Part shown: piece after piece, positions 1 to 10,593 of the stretch
Layout: every line of letters begins with the position of its first letter
How positions within the stretch are numbered: position 1 is the first letter of the stretch
NCBI RefSeq assembly: GCF_026319325.1
Contig: NZ_JAPDMU010000003.1
Location: 372,001 to 436,000, forward strand
DNA length: 64,000 nucleotides
Source of the DNA: Methylophaga sp. OBS3
GTDB lineage: Bacteria > Pseudomonadota > Gammaproteobacteria > Nitrosococcales > Methylophagaceae
Reading direction: 5' to 3'
Notes under the pieces: generated by a model
Seen by the model: only the letters and a program-made list of their open reading frames with translations
Databases searched by the model: none
Told to the model about the DNA's origin: nothing
Program-made: the position numbers and the translations under genes

Positions 1-39
1 TTCCGTACCCATGATCCTATGCAGGCACCACTAATCTAA
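1..39 (+). CDS. C-terminal tail of an upstream gene (partial, tentative)
   Basis: Frame 1 is open from the window edge to a TAA at 37-39, encoding 12 residues ending in Q-A-P-L-I. The stop lies one base before the deformylase ATG, as expected for a closely packed upstream gene on the same strand. Nothing in so short a tail identifies the protein. It could equally be chance, since a 12-codon open frame carries little evidence. Confidence 0.3.
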   Translation, partial: FRTHDPMQAPLI

Positions 40-40
40 A

Positions 41-577
41 ATGGCACTTCCAGACTGGCAAATTCTTGAACTTGGTCATCCCAAACTACGTAAGCTCGCA
101 CAGCCTGTAACAAATATTCACTCGCTAGAATCGCAAGAGCTGTTGGATGATTTATTAACGTTTGTTGCCCAAAAGCAAGGTATGGGCATCGCCGCCCCAC
201 AAGTTGGCATTAATCAACAGATTTTTATCATGTGCAGCCATCCCAACCAGCGCTATCCTCATGCGCCGTTAATGGAACCCACTTGTGTCATTAATCCAAT
301 GATTTTGCAGAGTAGTGAAGAGACAGAAAAAGGCTGGGAAGGTTGTTTAAGTATTCCCGGTATGCGGGCGCTAGTGCCGAGATCCACATCCGTTAGCGTG
401 CGTTATATGACGAGAGATGGTGAAACTATAGAAACAACTTATGACGGATTTCTCGCGAGAATTTTTCAGCACGAGAATGATCATCTCCATGGCCGTTTAT
501 TTATTGACCGTGCAGAATCGACCTTAGATTTGATGACCGAGAAGCAATGGCGTCAGGCCATTTTGGGTGAACAATAA
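41..577 (+). CDS. def: Peptide deformylase
   Basis: Removes the formyl group from the N-terminal methionine of nascent proteins in the cytoplasm, using a bound divalent metal. All three family signatures are present in the 178-residue protein: GMGIAAPQ (47-54), EGCLS (100-104, metal-ligand Cys102) and HENDH (144-148, His144 and His148 as metal ligands with catalytic Glu145). Length is normal (E. coli 169 aa). The usual partner fmt is not downstream; the next gene is convergent. This could therefore be a second deformylase, or def separated from fmt. The family call is firm; whether it is the only deformylase in the genome cannot be seen here. Confidence 0.95.
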   Translation: MALPDWQILELGHPKLRKLAQPVTNIHSLESQELLDDLLTFVAQKQGMGIAAPQVGINQQIFIMCSHPNQRYPHAPLMEPTCVINPMILQSSEETEKGWEGCLSIPGMRALVPRSTSVSVRYMTRDGETIETTYDGFLARIFQHENDHLHGRLFIDRAESTLDLMTEKQWRQAILGEQ

Positions 578-593
578 AACGCTACGCTAAAGT

Positions 594-1664
594 TTAGCGA
601 CCAAACATCTCACCAACTGCCACTGTTAAAGCCTCTGAGCGGCTTTCTGAGCGGATACTTTGCATTAATGGCGTTCTGATGCCCGGTAAGTACAATAAAT
701 CAGCCAAAAGCTGACTAAAGCCAGGTTGGCCGGCATTATTTTCAGCTAACTGCTCACAATACAACCGTGCAAGTTCCAAATCGGCTAGCCAAGTCCAGCA
801 GCGTCCACCAATGACTGCCAGCACTTCAACATCTTTACTCACATCATGTGTCAGTGTTTGCTCAAGCATTTGATTAACTAAGACCGTTTCTTGACTATGA
901 CTGACCGCACGTAAACACGCCGCTATTTTGGGAATATCTGGCTGAGAAGCTTGTAGGGCTTTACTTAAAATTGCTGCAAAAGCTTCAACCAATGTTTTTG
1001 GTGTTTGGGTATTTTCCAAAAAACTGCACAAGGTTTGAAACGGCACTGCTGGCAAATTAGCGAGATTATCTGCTAAGGCCTTTACCTCATTTTCTGCAGT
1101 TAAACGCACAGCAAAATCGGCCACACCTTGCATCGCCAGTTGTTGCCAATTATCGGCAGTCATTTGCCCTGTGAAGTATTGCTGTGCCAAGTCGAAGTAT
1201 TGTGAAGGCGGCAACTGTAATTGCGATGTTGCCAAGGCATTAAACGCAGCCATCTTCTCTTCGCGTGGCTTAAATGTGTAAGGGCTATCTTTTAACGCAC
1301 CCTCAATTTTCTGGCCATCGGCTGCGGCCATCATTGACTCACCAACGCGATCTAACAGCATCATTAAAAATGCATCTCGCGCTTGCGGTATTAATAAACC
1401 TTGTTCGTCTAACGGTAATTTTAAAAACCAGACGTAACGATGCTCGATTCGGTTGGCATCCCAAAAAATAACACCAACAAGCGCATGTCGTTGTAAGGGA
1501 TAGGCATAAGCTTGTTTACAACGCTCAAATTGCTCAAACATTTCTGATGATAGCGAAACCACTCGGCGGCCCATATCGAATAATTGATATTGGGCGCCAC
1601 TGTGCTGAAAAAAAGCACTTAATGTTGTGATTGGGTTTTCTTGTAAAGGTGGTGCTTCAGACAT
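594..1664 (-). CDS. DUF3549 family protein, function unknown
   Basis: A 356-residue soluble protein that I recognise as resembling the DUF3549 family of gammaproteobacterial proteins. The N-terminal third (about 1-110) is the most family-like part, with a FFQHSG-type start and a region rich in aromatic residues (RYVWFLKLPLDEQG). The rest looks alpha-helical, possibly repeat-like. No signal peptide, membrane span or catalytic motif is evident. It starts 3 nt after the argJ stop, so it is probably the last gene of the secA-argJ transcription unit. It converges with def across 16 nt. A short inverted repeat (CGCTAAA/TTTAGCG) covers the convergent gap, without a clear T-tract. No function should be inferred. 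Confidence 0.75.
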   Translation of the reverse strand: MSEAPPLQENPITTLSAFFQHSGAQYQLFDMGRRVVSLSSEMFEQFERCKQAYAYPLQRHALVGVIFWDANRIEHRYVWFLKLPLDEQGLLIPQARDAFLMMLLDRVGESMMAAADGQKIEGALKDSPYTFKPREEKMAAFNALATSQLQLPPSQYFDLAQQYFTGQMTADNWQQLAMQGVADFAVRLTAENEVKALADNLANLPAVPFQTLCSFLENTQTPKTLVEAFAAILSKALQASQPDIPKIAACLRAVSHSQETVLVNQMLEQTLTHDVSKDVEVLAVIGGRCWTWLADLELARLYCEQLAENNAGQPGFSQLLADLLYLPGIRTPLMQSIRSESRSEALTVAVGEMFGR

Positions 1665-1667
1665 GTA

Positions 1668-2894
1668 TTAGGTGCGGTACTCAGCGTTAATTTTGACGTA
1701 GTCATAGGAAAAGTCGCAGGTCCAAACCAAGTCTTCTGCTTGGCCACGGCCTAAGGTGATATGGATGGTAATTTCACTTTGGTCCATGACTTGCTGACCT
1801 TTTGTTTCTGTGTAATCCACATCAGGCTGACCACCCGTGACGATAGCTACATCATCAAGCGCAATATCAATTTTACTTAAATCTAGGTTATCCAAACCGC
1901 TACGACCAACGGCAGCAAGAATACGTCCCCAGTTTGGATCAGAGGCGAATAACGCTGTCTTGACTAAAGGCGAATGGGCAATGGTATAAGCCACTTGTCG
2001 GCATTCACCGGCATCTGCGCCGCCATGCACATTAATCGCAATAAACTTGGTAGCACCTTCGCCATCGCGAACGATAGCTTCAGCCAAAAAGCGGCTAAGC
2101 TTATTGAGAGCCATCATGAATGACTTAGCATCATCACTCTCTAGAGAACCTATTTCGGCATTACCGGCTTTACCCGTTGCTATCAACACGCAAGCATCGT
2201 TGGTTGAGGTATCGCCATCAACGGTAATCCGATTAAAAGATTGGTCCATTGATTGTTTAAGAAAGCTATTTAAAACCGTTTCGCTAATCGCAGCATCGGT
2301 TGCGATATAAGACAACATGGTTGCCATATCCGGACGGATCATGCCCGCGCCTTTAGCGATTCCCGTCAAGGTAACGGTTTGACCACCAAGCTGGCACTCA
2401 ACACTTTGCGCCTTGGCAATCGTATCGGTAGTCATAATTGCATTCGCCGCAGCGAACCAATTATCAGCTTGCAAATCTGCGACCGCAGAAGGTAATACTG
2501 TTTCAATCTTTTCGACAGGCAATTGTTGACCAATCACACCCGTTGAAAATGGTAAGACCGATTGCGCGCTGACATGGGTTAGAGAAGCCACTGCCTGACA
2601 GCTACGTTTTGCGGCCTGCATACCCAAATCACCGGTACCGGCATTGGCATTACCGGAATTAATCAGCAGATAACGAGGGCTAGCTTGTTGTTGATGTTCT
2701 CGACATAACACGACCGGGGCAGCGCAAAACGCATTGCGTGTATAAACCGCTGCGGTATGGCTACCCTCTGCAATTTCAATCAGCACCAAATCTTGTCGGC
2801 CAGGCTTTTTAATACCAGCACTTGCCGTTGCCAATCTTACGCCCTCAATAGGCTTGAGGTCTGCCGCCACAGGTGGCAACAAATTAACGGCCAT
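1668..2894 (-). CDS. argJ: Bifunctional glutamate N-acetyltransferase / N-acetylglutamate synthase
   Basis: Catalyses transfer of acetyl from N-acetylornithine to glutamate in the cyclic arginine pathway, and may also use acetyl-CoA. The 408-residue precursor contains the GNANAGTG segment (81-88) and the self-cleavage site KGAGMIRPDMAT, with the nucleophilic threonine at about residue 192. The family splits there into alpha and beta chains. A DPNWGRI motif lies near residue 320. The start codon overlaps the secA stop by one base (TAATG-type junction), indicating translational coupling. Whether it is mono- or bifunctional cannot be told from sequence. Confidence 0.95.
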   Translation of the reverse strand: MAVNLLPPVAADLKPIEGVRLATASAGIKKPGRQDLVLIEIAEGSHTAAVYTRNAFCAAPVVLCREHQQQASPRYLLINSGNANAGTGDLGMQAAKRSCQAVASLTHVSAQSVLPFSTGVIGQQLPVEKIETVLPSAVADLQADNWFAAANAIMTTDTIAKAQSVECQLGGQTVTLTGIAKGAGMIRPDMATMLSYIATDAAISETVLNSFLKQSMDQSFNRITVDGDTSTNDACVLIATGKAGNAEIGSLESDDAKSFMMALNKLSRFLAEAIVRDGEGATKFIAINVHGGADAGECRQVAYTIAHSPLVKTALFASDPNWGRILAAVGRSGLDNLDLSKIDIALDDVAIVTGGQPDVDYTETKGQQVMDQSEITIHITLGRGQAEDLVWTCDFSYDYVKINAEYRT

Positions 2895-5623
2895 TAACTT
2901 ACCTGTCCGTGACAGTTTTTAAACTTCTTACCACTGCCACATGGGCAAGCTTCATTACGGCCTACTTTGCGACCATCGCGTGTGACAGGTTGACTCGCTG
3001 TTGGCAAATCCTGGTCTTCCTCTTCAGCCTGCATAGAAGAGGCATCAGCATGTTGGTATTCAACTTCTGTATTTTGGCTACGCTGTGCTTCGACTGCTTC
3101 CACATCAGAAGGTGCACGCACTTGGACGCGTGAAATTAAGCTGATGACATCATGTTTGATACTAGACAACATCGCTGTAAATAGCGAAAAAGCTTCACGT
3201 TTATACTCTTGCTTAGGATCTTTCTGAGCATAACCACGAAGGTTAATACCCTGACGTAAGTAATCCATTTGTGCCAAATGTTCTTTCCACTGTGAGTCCA
3301 GTGTTTGCAACATGATGGCCTTTTCAAAGTGACGCATTAACTCAGCACCCACTTGCTCTTCTTTTGCTTGGCAAGCTGACTCTGCAGACTCAATGATTTT
3401 CTCACGCAATGTTTCTTCATAGAGCGTGTCATCAGACTCTAACCAACCACTGATATCCAACTCTAAGGCAAAGTCTTCACGCAATACTTGCTCAAGGCCT
3501 GGAATATTCCATTGCTCATCGATACTGTTTGGTGGAATGTACAGACTAATGACATCGTTCATAACACTACGACGCATGCTAACGACAGCCTCTGACATAT
3601 CGTCTTTTGCCATCAATTCATTACGTTGCTCGTAAACCACTTTACGCTGGTCATTGGCGACATCGTCAAACTCCAGCAATTGTTTACGAATATCGAAGTT
3701 ATGACCTTCAACTTTACGCTGTGCATTTTCGATGGCACGGCTTACCCATGGATGTTCAATCGCTTCACCCTCTTCCATACCCAGTTTTTGCATCAGTGCC
3801 GCCATACGGTCTGAGGCAAAAATACGCATCAGGTTATCTTCAAGAGACAAGTAAAAACGGGTTGAACCTTTGTCGCCTTGGCGACCAGAACGACCACGTA
3901 ACTGGTTATCAATACGACGTGACTCATGACGCTCGGTACCGATGATGTGTAAACCGCCGGCTTCTAAAACGGCATCATGACGTTTTTGCCATGCTGCTTT
4001 AAGGCTGGCTTTTTGTTCGCTAGTCGCATTTTCGTCCAGTGCATCAAGCTCAGCGTCTAAACTACCACCTAGAACGATATCGGTACCACGACCCGCCATG
4101 TTAGTGGCGATAGTGACAGCACCAGGTTGACCAGCTTGGGCGATAATTTGGGCTTCACGTTCATGGAACTTAGCATTCAGAACTTCATGCGGAATTTTGG
4201 CTTTGGTCAGCAGTTTATCGAGATATTCAGAGCTTTCGATTGAGGCCGTACCAACCAAAACAGGTTGTTTACGTGCGACACATTCTTTGATGTCTTCGAT
4301 AATCGCATCATATTTTTCTTTCGCGGTTAGATAAATACGATCTGCTTCATCTATACGTTGCATAGGACGATGTGTTGGAATAACGACAACTTCCAAACCA
4401 TAGATTGATTGCAACTCGTATGCTTCTGTATCCGCAGTACCCGTCATACCTGACAGTTTGTCGTACAGACGGAAGTAGTTCTGGAAGGTAATCGATGCCA
4501 ACGTTTGGTTTTCGTTTTGTATCTTAACGTTTTCTTTCGCTTCAACCGCTTGATGTAAACCTTCAGACCAACGACGACCTGGCATGGTACGACCGGTAAA
4601 TTCATCAACGATAACAACTTGGTTATCTTGGACGATGTAATCAACATCACGTTGGAATAATACGTGTGCTCTTAAAGCCGCAGTCACGTGATGCATCAGA
4701 CCAATATTGGCTGCGTCATAGAGGCTGGCATCTTCAGCAAGTAAACCAGCTTGGGTCAACAGATTTTCAATCTTTTCATGACCCGCTTCAGTAAAGTGAA
4801 CCTGTTTATTTTTTTCATCAACGGTGTAATCACCAGGCTTGATGACTTCAAGGGTATCACCTTCGCCTTTGGTTTCTTCTCTATCAAGGCTAGGAATAAG
4901 TTTGTTAATTTCTTGGTAACGCTCAGAGCTATCTTCAGCCGGACCAGAAATAATTAATGGGGTACGCGCTTCGTCGATAAGAATCGAGTCAACTTCGTCG
5001 ATAACCGCAAAGTTGAGTTCACGTTGCACTTTGTCTTCACTACGGAACGCCATGTTGTCACGCAGGTAGTCAAAGCCAAACTCGTTATTGGTACCGTAGG
5101 TAATATCTGCAGAATACGATAAACGACGTTCTTCACTACTCATACCACTGACAATAACGCCAGTAGATAAACCTAAGAAACCGTATAGCTTGCTCATCCA
5201 AGCAGCGTCACGACGAGCAAGATAATCATTCACGGTAATGACATGAACACCTTTACCCGGTAAGGCATTTAAATATACCGCTAATGTCGCAACCAGCGTT
5301 TTACCTTCACCGGTTTTCATTTCAGCAATTTTGCCCTGGTTTAACACCATACCGCCGATGAGCTGTACATCGAAATGACGCATTTCCATCGTGCGTTTAC
5401 CCGCTTCTCGTACTACAGCAAATGCTTCCGGCAAAATATCATCTAACGATGCGCCATCTGCTAATCGCTGACGAAACTCAACGGTTTTAGCAGCTAATGC
5501 CGCATCATCTAATTCAGCATAGATGGGCTCAAGCTCATTAACTTGCGTGACCGTTTTTTGTAATTTTTTAACGACACGCTCATTACGACTACCGAAGAGC
5601 TTACTGAAGATATTGCCTACCAT
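2894..5623 (-). CDS. secA: Preprotein translocase ATPase SecA
   Basis: The motor that drives unfolded preproteins through the SecYEG channel. The 909-residue protein has Walker A at about 103-110 (KTGEGKTL), the DEVD box near 210, helicase-like motifs such as [10 protein letters not shown] and [11 protein letters not shown], and a C-terminal zinc motif (C-x-C-x8-C-H) that binds SecB or phospholipid in this family. Length matches E. coli SecA (901 aa). No secM-like regulator lies upstream: the preceding minus-strand gene is an M23 peptidase, 135 nt away. A TATAAT-like hexamer is present in that gap but has no convincing -35 partner. Confidence 0.98.
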   Translation of the reverse strand: MVGNIFSKLFGSRNERVVKKLQKTVTQVNELEPIYAELDDAALAAKTVEFRQRLADGASLDDILPEAFAVVREAGKRTMEMRHFDVQLIGGMVLNQGKIAEMKTGEGKTLVATLAVYLNALPGKGVHVITVNDYLARRDAAWMSKLYGFLGLSTGVIVSGMSSEERRLSYSADITYGTNNEFGFDYLRDNMAFRSEDKVQRELNFAVIDEVDSILIDEARTPLIISGPAEDSSERYQEINKLIPSLDREETKGEGDTLEVIKPGDYTVDEKNKQVHFTEAGHEKIENLLTQAGLLAEDASLYDAANIGLMHHVTAALRAHVLFQRDVDYIVQDNQVVIVDEFTGRTMPGRRWSEGLHQAVEAKENVKIQNENQTLASITFQNYFRLYDKLSGMTGTADTEAYELQSIYGLEVVVIPTHRPMQRIDEADRIYLTAKEKYDAIIEDIKECVARKQPVLVGTASIESSEYLDKLLTKAKIPHEVLNAKFHEREAQIIAQAGQPGAVTIATNMAGRGTDIVLGGSLDAELDALDENATSEQKASLKAAWQKRHDAVLEAGGLHIIGTERHESRRIDNQLRGRSGRQGDKGSTRFYLSLEDNLMRIFASDRMAALMQKLGMEEGEAIEHPWVSRAIENAQRKVEGHNFDIRKQLLEFDDVANDQRKVVYEQRNELMAKDDMSEAVVSMRRSVMNDVISLYIPPNSIDEQWNIPGLEQVLREDFALELDISGWLESDDTLYEETLREKIIESAESACQAKEEQVGAELMRHFEKAIMLQTLDSQWKEHLAQMDYLRQGINLRGYAQKDPKQEYKREAFSLFTAMLSSIKHDVISLISRVQVRAPSDVEAVEAQRSQNTEVEYQHADASSMQAEEEDQDLPTASQPVTRDGRKVGRNEACPCGSGKKFKNCHGQVS

Positions 5624-5758
5624 GACTAAACTTACCTGTTGATGTACGCAGCGTATGCGGTGAAGTTGATAAATCGCGTGATTATAACGCGGACAGCAGT
5701 CAAGATCGAAACCTTGTCTGCTTGTTTATTTGGCGACGAAAAACTGGATTACAAGTGC

Positions 5759-6673
5759 TTATTCAGTATCAGTGTAACTGTAAGGATTAACTGACTTACC
5801 ATCTTTAAGCACTTCAAAGTGTACGTGAGGACCTGTAGAACGGCCTGTTGAGCCCATTAGCGCAATAACATCACCTTTAGCAACGCGGTCACCGGCTTTA
5901 ACTTTGATGGTTTTACTATGTGCATAACGCGTCATGTAACCATTACCGTGATCGATTTCAACTAGACCACCGTAACCGCCTTTCATACCTGCCCAACTGA
6001 CAATACCGTCAGCTACGCTAAGCACTGAACTACCGGTTTTACCAGCAAAGTCGATACCATCATGAAAGACACGTTTTCCGTTAAATGGGTCTACACGGTA
6101 CCCATAGAATGATGAAATCCAACCATGTTCGATTGGACGACCTGTAGGAATAGCTGATGTAATGCTCTCGCTGGTCAACAGATATTCCTGCAAAGCGGCC
6201 AATGTATCTTGTTGGCTGGCAAACTCTTCGTTCAAACTGGCGATGCCTTTTTCAAGCTCTTCACTAGTTAATAGACTCGCATCACGCTCGATACCGCCCA
6301 TACCCGGTCCAAGATCGAGTTCAAATTCGGTTGTCTCAAATCCAGCAACTTCAGCAAGACGCTGACTGAGCATTTTTAATCTGATTGCTTCGGCTTGGAG
6401 TCCGCCGAGTTGTTGTGCATAAAAGCCTTCTAAGGCTTCATTCTCTGTCGTATTTGAGGAGACTGATTGGTGAATCGCAGGGGTGGAGAGTAAATTTGCA
6501 GTCGGGAATGGCGTATTATCTGATGGAGCGGGTGGGTTGAGCCAGTTCATTACACCTAGGGTGGCGCCGGCAATGACTGATGTCAGCATTAAAGCCAGCA
6601 AAATTAGTCTCGTTCGACTAAGATGCCAGTGTTTATGGCCCGCATTATTGGCCGGTATAATTATGATCTGCAT
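5759..6673 (-). CDS. Membrane-anchored M23 (LytM-type) peptidoglycan endopeptidase
   Basis: A 304-residue bitopic inner-membrane protein. It has a basic N-terminus and one membrane span at about 22-44, then a helical, probably coiled-coil stalk (about 80-170), then a LytM domain (about 180-300). The zinc ligands are present: His204 and Asp208 (HxxxD) and the HVH pair at 283 and 285, so the enzyme looks catalytically competent rather than a degenerate EnvC/NlpD-type activator. It likely cleaves peptide cross-links in the periplasm. It sits between secA and lpxC, an arrangement I recall from pseudomonads. It is divergent from dciA with only 28 nt between the start codons. Confidence 0.88.
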   Translation of the reverse strand: MQIIIIPANNAGHKHWHLSRTRLILLALMLTSVIAGATLGVMNWLNPPAPSDNTPFPTANLLSTPAIHQSVSSNTTENEALEGFYAQQLGGLQAEAIRLKMLSQRLAEVAGFETTEFELDLGPGMGGIERDASLLTSEELEKGIASLNEEFASQQDTLAALQEYLLTSESITSAIPTGRPIEHGWISSFYGYRVDPFNGKRVFHDGIDFAGKTGSSVLSVADGIVSWAGMKGGYGGLVEIDHGNGYMTRYAHSKTIKVKAGDRVAKGDVIALMGSTGRSTGPHVHFEVLKDGKSVNPYSYTDTE

Positions 6674-6701
6674 TGTTTATGCTCAGTCTTGGAAATAATT
6701 C

Positions 6702-7148
6702 ATGTCGGACAAACCACGTGCTTTCGCAAAGCTTTGCCAACAACATCCTCGCTTACTACAACTCAACAGTCGCGCTCAGAAGCTAACCCAGTTAGATAGC
6801 CTTCTGCAAGCAATTTTACCTAGCAACTTTGCTGGGCGTTGTCGTCTGGTCAATCGCGATGGTGATGAAGCTACCATCATTGCTGAAAATGCGGCAATTG
6901 CCAGCTTGCTTCGCTTCCAATCTCGAAAGATATGTCAGCAACTTTCAACACAACTCACCGAACCAGTTAAAAAGGTAAATGTTAAGGTTCGTCCCGAACA
7001 CCAACTTCAACCAGCCAGACCACGTTTAAAACATCAATTGGCACTTTCACAAGACAGTGCCCAAATAATAGAACAGACCGCTGAGGGCATCAGCGATCTG
7101 AACTTAAGAGCTGCACTTCAGCGATTAGCAAAGCGCAGCAATAAATAA
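6702..7148 (+). CDS. dciA: DciA-like DnaB helicase loader (DUF721)
   Basis: A 148-residue DUF721 protein. The N-terminal part (about 10-100) matches the DciA fold type: helix, a beta segment C-R-L-V-N-R-D-G-D, then a conserved region with L-L-R-F-Q-S-R. The C-terminal third looks basic and disordered. DciA loads the replicative helicase DnaB in bacteria without DnaC/DnaI, and dnaB is in this same window. The gene is the only plus-strand gene between 594 and 27 kb. It starts 28 nt from the divergent M23 gene and stops one base before the convergent lpxC end. Its promoter must therefore lie inside or beside the start of the M23 gene. Confidence 0.82.
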   Translation: MSDKPRAFAKLCQQHPRLLQLNSRAQKLTQLDSLLQAILPSNFAGRCRLVNRDGDEATIIAENAAIASLLRFQSRKICQQLSTQLTEPVKKVNVKVRPEHQLQPARPRLKHQLALSQDSAQIIEQTAEGISDLNLRAALQRLAKRSNK

Positions 7149-7149
7149 T

Positions 7150-8067
7150 TTAGCTAACGATTGATGCTGCTGGACGACTAAACAGAATTGGCGCATCTTT
7201 ATCATCTTCAAATGTCACCAATTCCCATGCATCTTCTTGCGCTAATAATTTGCGTAATAACCGATTATTAACTTCATGACCTGATTTGTGGCCAACAAAG
7301 GCACCAATCAAGCTATGGCCTAGAAGATACAAGTCACCGATTGCATCAAGTACTTTATGACGAACAAATTCATCTTCGTAACGAAGACCGTCTTCATTCA
7401 ATACTCTAAAATCGTCAACAACGATGGCGTTATCCATACTGCCACCTAAAGCCAGATTCATTTCACGCAGCTTTTCGATATCTTTCATAAAACCGAAAGT
7501 CCGTGCCCGGCTGACTTCACGCACAAAGGATGTGGAGGAGAAATCAACATCCACTTGTTGTGGTCTGCCAGAAAAAGCCGGATGTTCAAAATCAATAGTG
7601 AAAGAGACTTTAAAGCCTTCAAATGGCTCAAACTTAGCCCATTTATCACCATCTTCAAGAATGACCGGTTTTTTGATACGGATAAACTGCTTGGCAACAT
7701 TCTGCTCTTCAATTCCCGCAGACTGCACCAAAAATACAAACGGGCCAGCACTACCATCCATGATCGGCACTTCAGCAGCATTGAGATCGATGTAGGCGTT
7801 ATCGATACCCAAGCCAGCCAGTGCAGACAAAAGATGCTCAACCGTCGAAACTTTCTGACCATGTTCAACCAATGTGGTTGACAGTGCGGTTTCGCCGACA
7901 TTTACTGCTTTGGCCTCAATTTCCACAACGGGATCTAAATCCACTCTGCGGAAAATTATGCCTGTATTCGGGGCAGCCGGCCGCAGTGTCAAATAGACCA
8001 TTTCGCCGCTGTGTAAACCGACACCAGTGGCACGAATCACATTTTTTAATGTTCGTTGCTTGATCAC
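7150..8067 (-). CDS. lpxC: UDP-3-O-acyl-N-acetylglucosamine deacetylase LpxC
   Basis: Zinc enzyme for the first committed step of lipid A synthesis. The 305-residue length equals that of E. coli. Zinc-binding features are present: His78 in [10 protein letters not shown], the H-K-V-L-D-A-I-G-D motif (His and Asp ligands) and the catalytic GHKSGHE segment. The start is GTG (8065-8067), preceded by an AAGGGG ribosome-binding site. It follows ftsZ at the end of the dcw cluster, and the gap holds a possible promoter. Proteolytic control by FtsH acts on the C-terminus in E. coli. The C-terminus here (A-A-S-I-V-S) differs from the E. coli tail, so that regulation is not assured. Confidence 0.97.
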   Translation of the reverse strand: MIKQRTLKNVIRATGVGLHSGEMVYLTLRPAAPNTGIIFRRVDLDPVVEIEAKAVNVGETALSTTLVEHGQKVSTVEHLLSALAGLGIDNAYIDLNAAEVPIMDGSAGPFVFLVQSAGIEEQNVAKQFIRIKKPVILEDGDKWAKFEPFEGFKVSFTIDFEHPAFSGRPQQVDVDFSSTSFVREVSRARTFGFMKDIEKLREMNLALGGSMDNAIVVDDFRVLNEDGLRYEDEFVRHKVLDAIGDLYLLGHSLIGAFVGHKSGHEVNNRLLRKLLAQEDAWELVTFEDDKDAPILFSRPAASIVS

Positions 8068-8100
8068 CGCGTGACCCCCTTCTACGTCAATTAGCAGATA

Positions 8101-8128
8101 ATAATATCATATGCTTAAGCACTGTCAC
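8101..8128 (-). promoter_or_regulatory. Possible sigma-70 promoter for lpxC
   Basis: On the minus strand GTGACA (8123-8128) and TATTAT (8101-8106) are separated by 16 nt, about 35 nt upstream of the GTG start. The match is moderate and rests on reading alone. An independent promoter here would separate lpxC expression from the dcw cluster. Confidence 0.35.
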
Positions 8129-8146
8129 CTAATTGAAATATTTCGT

Positions 8147-9304
8147 TCAATCAGCTTGGCGACGTAAAAATGCTGGAATGTCTAAGTAATCCATATTGAC
8201 ATCACCGTTAGCCACTTGTTTCTTCTGTTCGCCATGACGATTACGAATCACTGTTGGTTCGTCATAATCAACTTCAACAGGCTTCTTCACAATTTCAATC
8301 TGCGGCGAAGCAGCAGCTTCAACTGGTTTAGCAACGGCAGCACGCGCACCACCCAGACCCGTAGCAACGACAGTGACTCGAAGTTCATCGGTCATATCTG
8401 GGTCGATAACCGTACCAACAACAACTGTTGCATCATCAGAAGCAAATTCTTTAATGGTATTACCCACTTCTTCAAACTCACCGATGCTCATATCCAAGCC
8501 AGCAGTAATGTTAACTAACACACCACGTGCACCGGCTAAATCTACATCTTCTAACAGTGGGCTTGATACCGCTAAGCGAGCAGCTTCCGTCGCACGGTTT
8601 TCACCGGATGCACGACCGGTACCCATCATTGCCATACCCATTTCAGACATCACAGTACGTACGTCAGCAAAGTCGACGTTGATCATACCTTCGCGGGTAA
8701 TCAGTTCAGCGATACCTTGAACGGCACCAAGTAAAACATCATTCGCTGATTTGAAAGCATTTAACAGGCTCATTTCTTTACCTAATACTTTCAGTAACTT
8801 TTCATTTGGAATGGTAATTAATGAGTCAACATGTTGGCCCAACTCATCAATACCAGCTAACGCTGTTTTCATGCGTTTACCACCTTCAAACGGGAATGGT
8901 TTAGTTACAACAGCAACCGTCAAAATCCCCATTTCTTTAGCGACTTGGGCAACAACTGGTGCTGCACCAGTACCCGTACCACCGCCCATACCTGCAGTAA
9001 TGAAAACCATATCAGCACCACTGATTACTTCCATGATGCGTTCACGATCCTCTAAAGCAGCTTGACGACCAACATCTGGATTAGCGCCGGCACCTAAACC
9101 TTTGGTGATATCAGTACCCAATTGTAATTGCGTGTTTGCAGCGCTTTTACGTAACGCTTGCGCATCCGTGTTGGCACAAATGAAATCGACGCCTTCGATT
9201 TTATTTACCACCATGTGCTCAAGTGCGTTACCGCCACCACCACCAACACCAATCACTTTAATGACCGCGTTCTCGGTATATGTGTCAATTAGCTCAAAAG
9301 TCAT
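8147..9304 (-). CDS. ftsZ: Cell division GTPase FtsZ
   Basis: Tubulin homologue that forms the division ring. The tubulin signature GGGTGTGA is at 107-114 of the 385-residue protein. The extreme C-terminus [10 protein letters not shown] is the conserved peptide that binds FtsA and ZipA. I place the start at ATG 9302-9304, not at the in-frame ATG 57 nt upstream. The later one follows a strong GAGGGGAG site and gives the usual M-T-F-E-L start. The upstream extension would overlap ftsA and is not FtsZ-like. The linker between GTPase core and tail (about 320-370) is short. Confidence 0.97.
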   Translation of the reverse strand: MTFELIDTYTENAVIKVIGVGGGGGNALEHMVVNKIEGVDFICANTDAQALRKSAANTQLQLGTDITKGLGAGANPDVGRQAALEDRERIMEVISGADMVFITAGMGGGTGTGAAPVVAQVAKEMGILTVAVVTKPFPFEGGKRMKTALAGIDELGQHVDSLITIPNEKLLKVLGKEMSLLNAFKSANDVLLGAVQGIAELITREGMINVDFADVRTVMSEMGMAMMGTGRASGENRATEAARLAVSSPLLEDVDLAGARGVLVNITAGLDMSIGEFEEVGNTIKEFASDDATVVVGTVIDPDMTDELRVTVVATGLGGARAAVAKPVEAAASPQIEIVKKPVEVDYDEPTVIRNRHGEQKKQVANGDVNMDYLDIPAFLRRQAD

Positions 9305-9339
9305 AACGTTTCTCCCCTCTTCTTTGATACAAAACTTGC

Positions 9340-10593
9340 TCAGAAATTGCCCTGAAACCAACTTTTCATTCTGGCAAGCATTCCCTTAAAACCTTCCGAC
9401 AAGGCTGTTTCATTGTTGCCGGTACTTACTTGTTCATTGCCAAACAGCAATAAACCCACCCCCGTCGCATGAATTGGATTGCGAACCACTTCAACCAATC
9501 CACCAACGTGTTGTGGTAAACCCAATCTGACGGGCAGGTGAAACACCTCTTCAGCGAGTTCAATCACACCTTCCATCTTGCTACTGCCACCGGTCAGTAC
9601 TACGCCGGCAGCCAGCATTTCTTCAAAGCCGCTACGACGCAGTTCGGCCTGTACCAGCATCAGTAATTCTTCGTAACGTGGTTCAACAACCTCAGCCAAT
9701 GTTTGTCTCGCTAATTGGCGAGGTGGTCTATCACCAACACTGGGTACTTCGATGGTTTCGTCTTCACGTGCCAGCTGTGTTAAAGCGCAGGCATATTTGA
9801 TTTTGATTTCTTCGGCATATTGCGTTGGTGTGCGTAACGCCACAGCGATATCATTTGTCACCTGATCGCCCGCAATAGGAATGACAGCCGTATGACGTAT
9901 CGCGCCATCAACAAAGACAGCGATATCTGTTGTGCCACCACCGATATCAACGATACAAACACCGAGTTCTTTCTCGTCTTGCTCAAGAACTGAATAGCTT
10001 GATGCCATTTGCTCCAGAATGATGCCGTCGACTTCCAGACCACAACGCTCAATACATTTGGTGATATTTTGCGCAGCACTCACGGCGCCAGTAATCAAAT
10101 GCACTTTGGCTTCCAGGCGTACACCTGACATACCGATAGGCTCACGAATACCTTCTTGGTTATCGATGATGTATTCCTGTGGCAGGACATGTAGCAACTG
10201 CTGATCGCCCGGGAAGTGGACTGCACGTGCAGCATCTAACACTCGGTCTAAGTCACCTTGTGTGACTTCTTTATCGCGAATAGCGACCGTACCATGTGAA
10301 TTCAGGCTTCGAATATGGCTGCCGGCAATACCCGCAAATACTGAGTGGATCTGACAACCTGCCATCAACTCAGCTTCTTCAACAGCGCGTTGAATCGATT
10401 GCACAGTCGACTCGATATTGACCACCACACCTTTTTTCATACCACGTGCGGGGTGTGAGCCAATTCCGATAATTTCTAATTTATTGTCCGAGGGGCCGGC
10501 ATCATGAATTGGTGCCGCTACTATCGCCACCACTTTAGAGGTGCCGATATCCAGTCCCACAATCAGTTCACGTTCGCTTCGTTTTGACATCAT
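9340..10593 (-). CDS. ftsA: Cell division protein FtsA
   Basis: Actin-like ATPase that tethers FtsZ to the inner membrane and recruits late divisome proteins. The 417-residue protein has the phosphate-1 motif GLDIGTSK near the N-terminus, a second phosphate motif D-I-G-G-G-T-T-D around 216-223, and a C-terminal amphipathic helix (M-L-A-R-M-K-S-W-F) of the membrane-targeting type. The start ATG overlaps the ftsQ TGA (ATGA junction). The next codon is also ATG, so the start could be one codon later. Confidence 0.97.
   Translation of the reverse strand: MMSKRSERELIVGLDIGTSKVVAIVAAPIHDAGPSDNKLEIIGIGSHPARGMKKGVVVNIESTVQSIQRAVEEAELMAGCQIHSVFAGIAGSHIRSLNSHGTVAIRDKEVTQGDLDRVLDAARAVHFPGDQQLLHVLPQEYIIDNQEGIREPIGMSGVRLEAKVHLITGAVSAAQNITKCIERCGLEVDGIILEQMASSYSVLEQDEKELGVCIVDIGGGTTDIAVFVDGAIRHTAVIPIAGDQVTNDIAVALRTPTQYAEEIKIKYACALTQLAREDETIEVPSVGDRPPRQLARQTLAEVVEPRYEELLMLVQAELRRSGFEEMLAAGVVLTGGSSKMEGVIELAEEVFHLPVRLGLPQHVGGLVEVVRNPIHATGVGLLLFGNEQVSTGNNETALSEGFKGMLARMKSWFQGNF

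Noticed and set aside
3136-3945. Plus- and minus-frame open frames inside secA
   Set aside because: They are shadows of the strongly conserved secA coding frame and match no family.
5680-5720. Promoter upstream of secA using TTGACT and TATAAT
   Set aside because: The two hexamers are only 11 nt apart, too close for sigma-70. The -10 alone may still be real.
9305-9361. N-terminal extension of ftsZ
   Set aside because: The in-frame upstream ATG would overlap ftsA, lacks FtsZ-like sequence and loses the strong ribosome-binding site before the later ATG.
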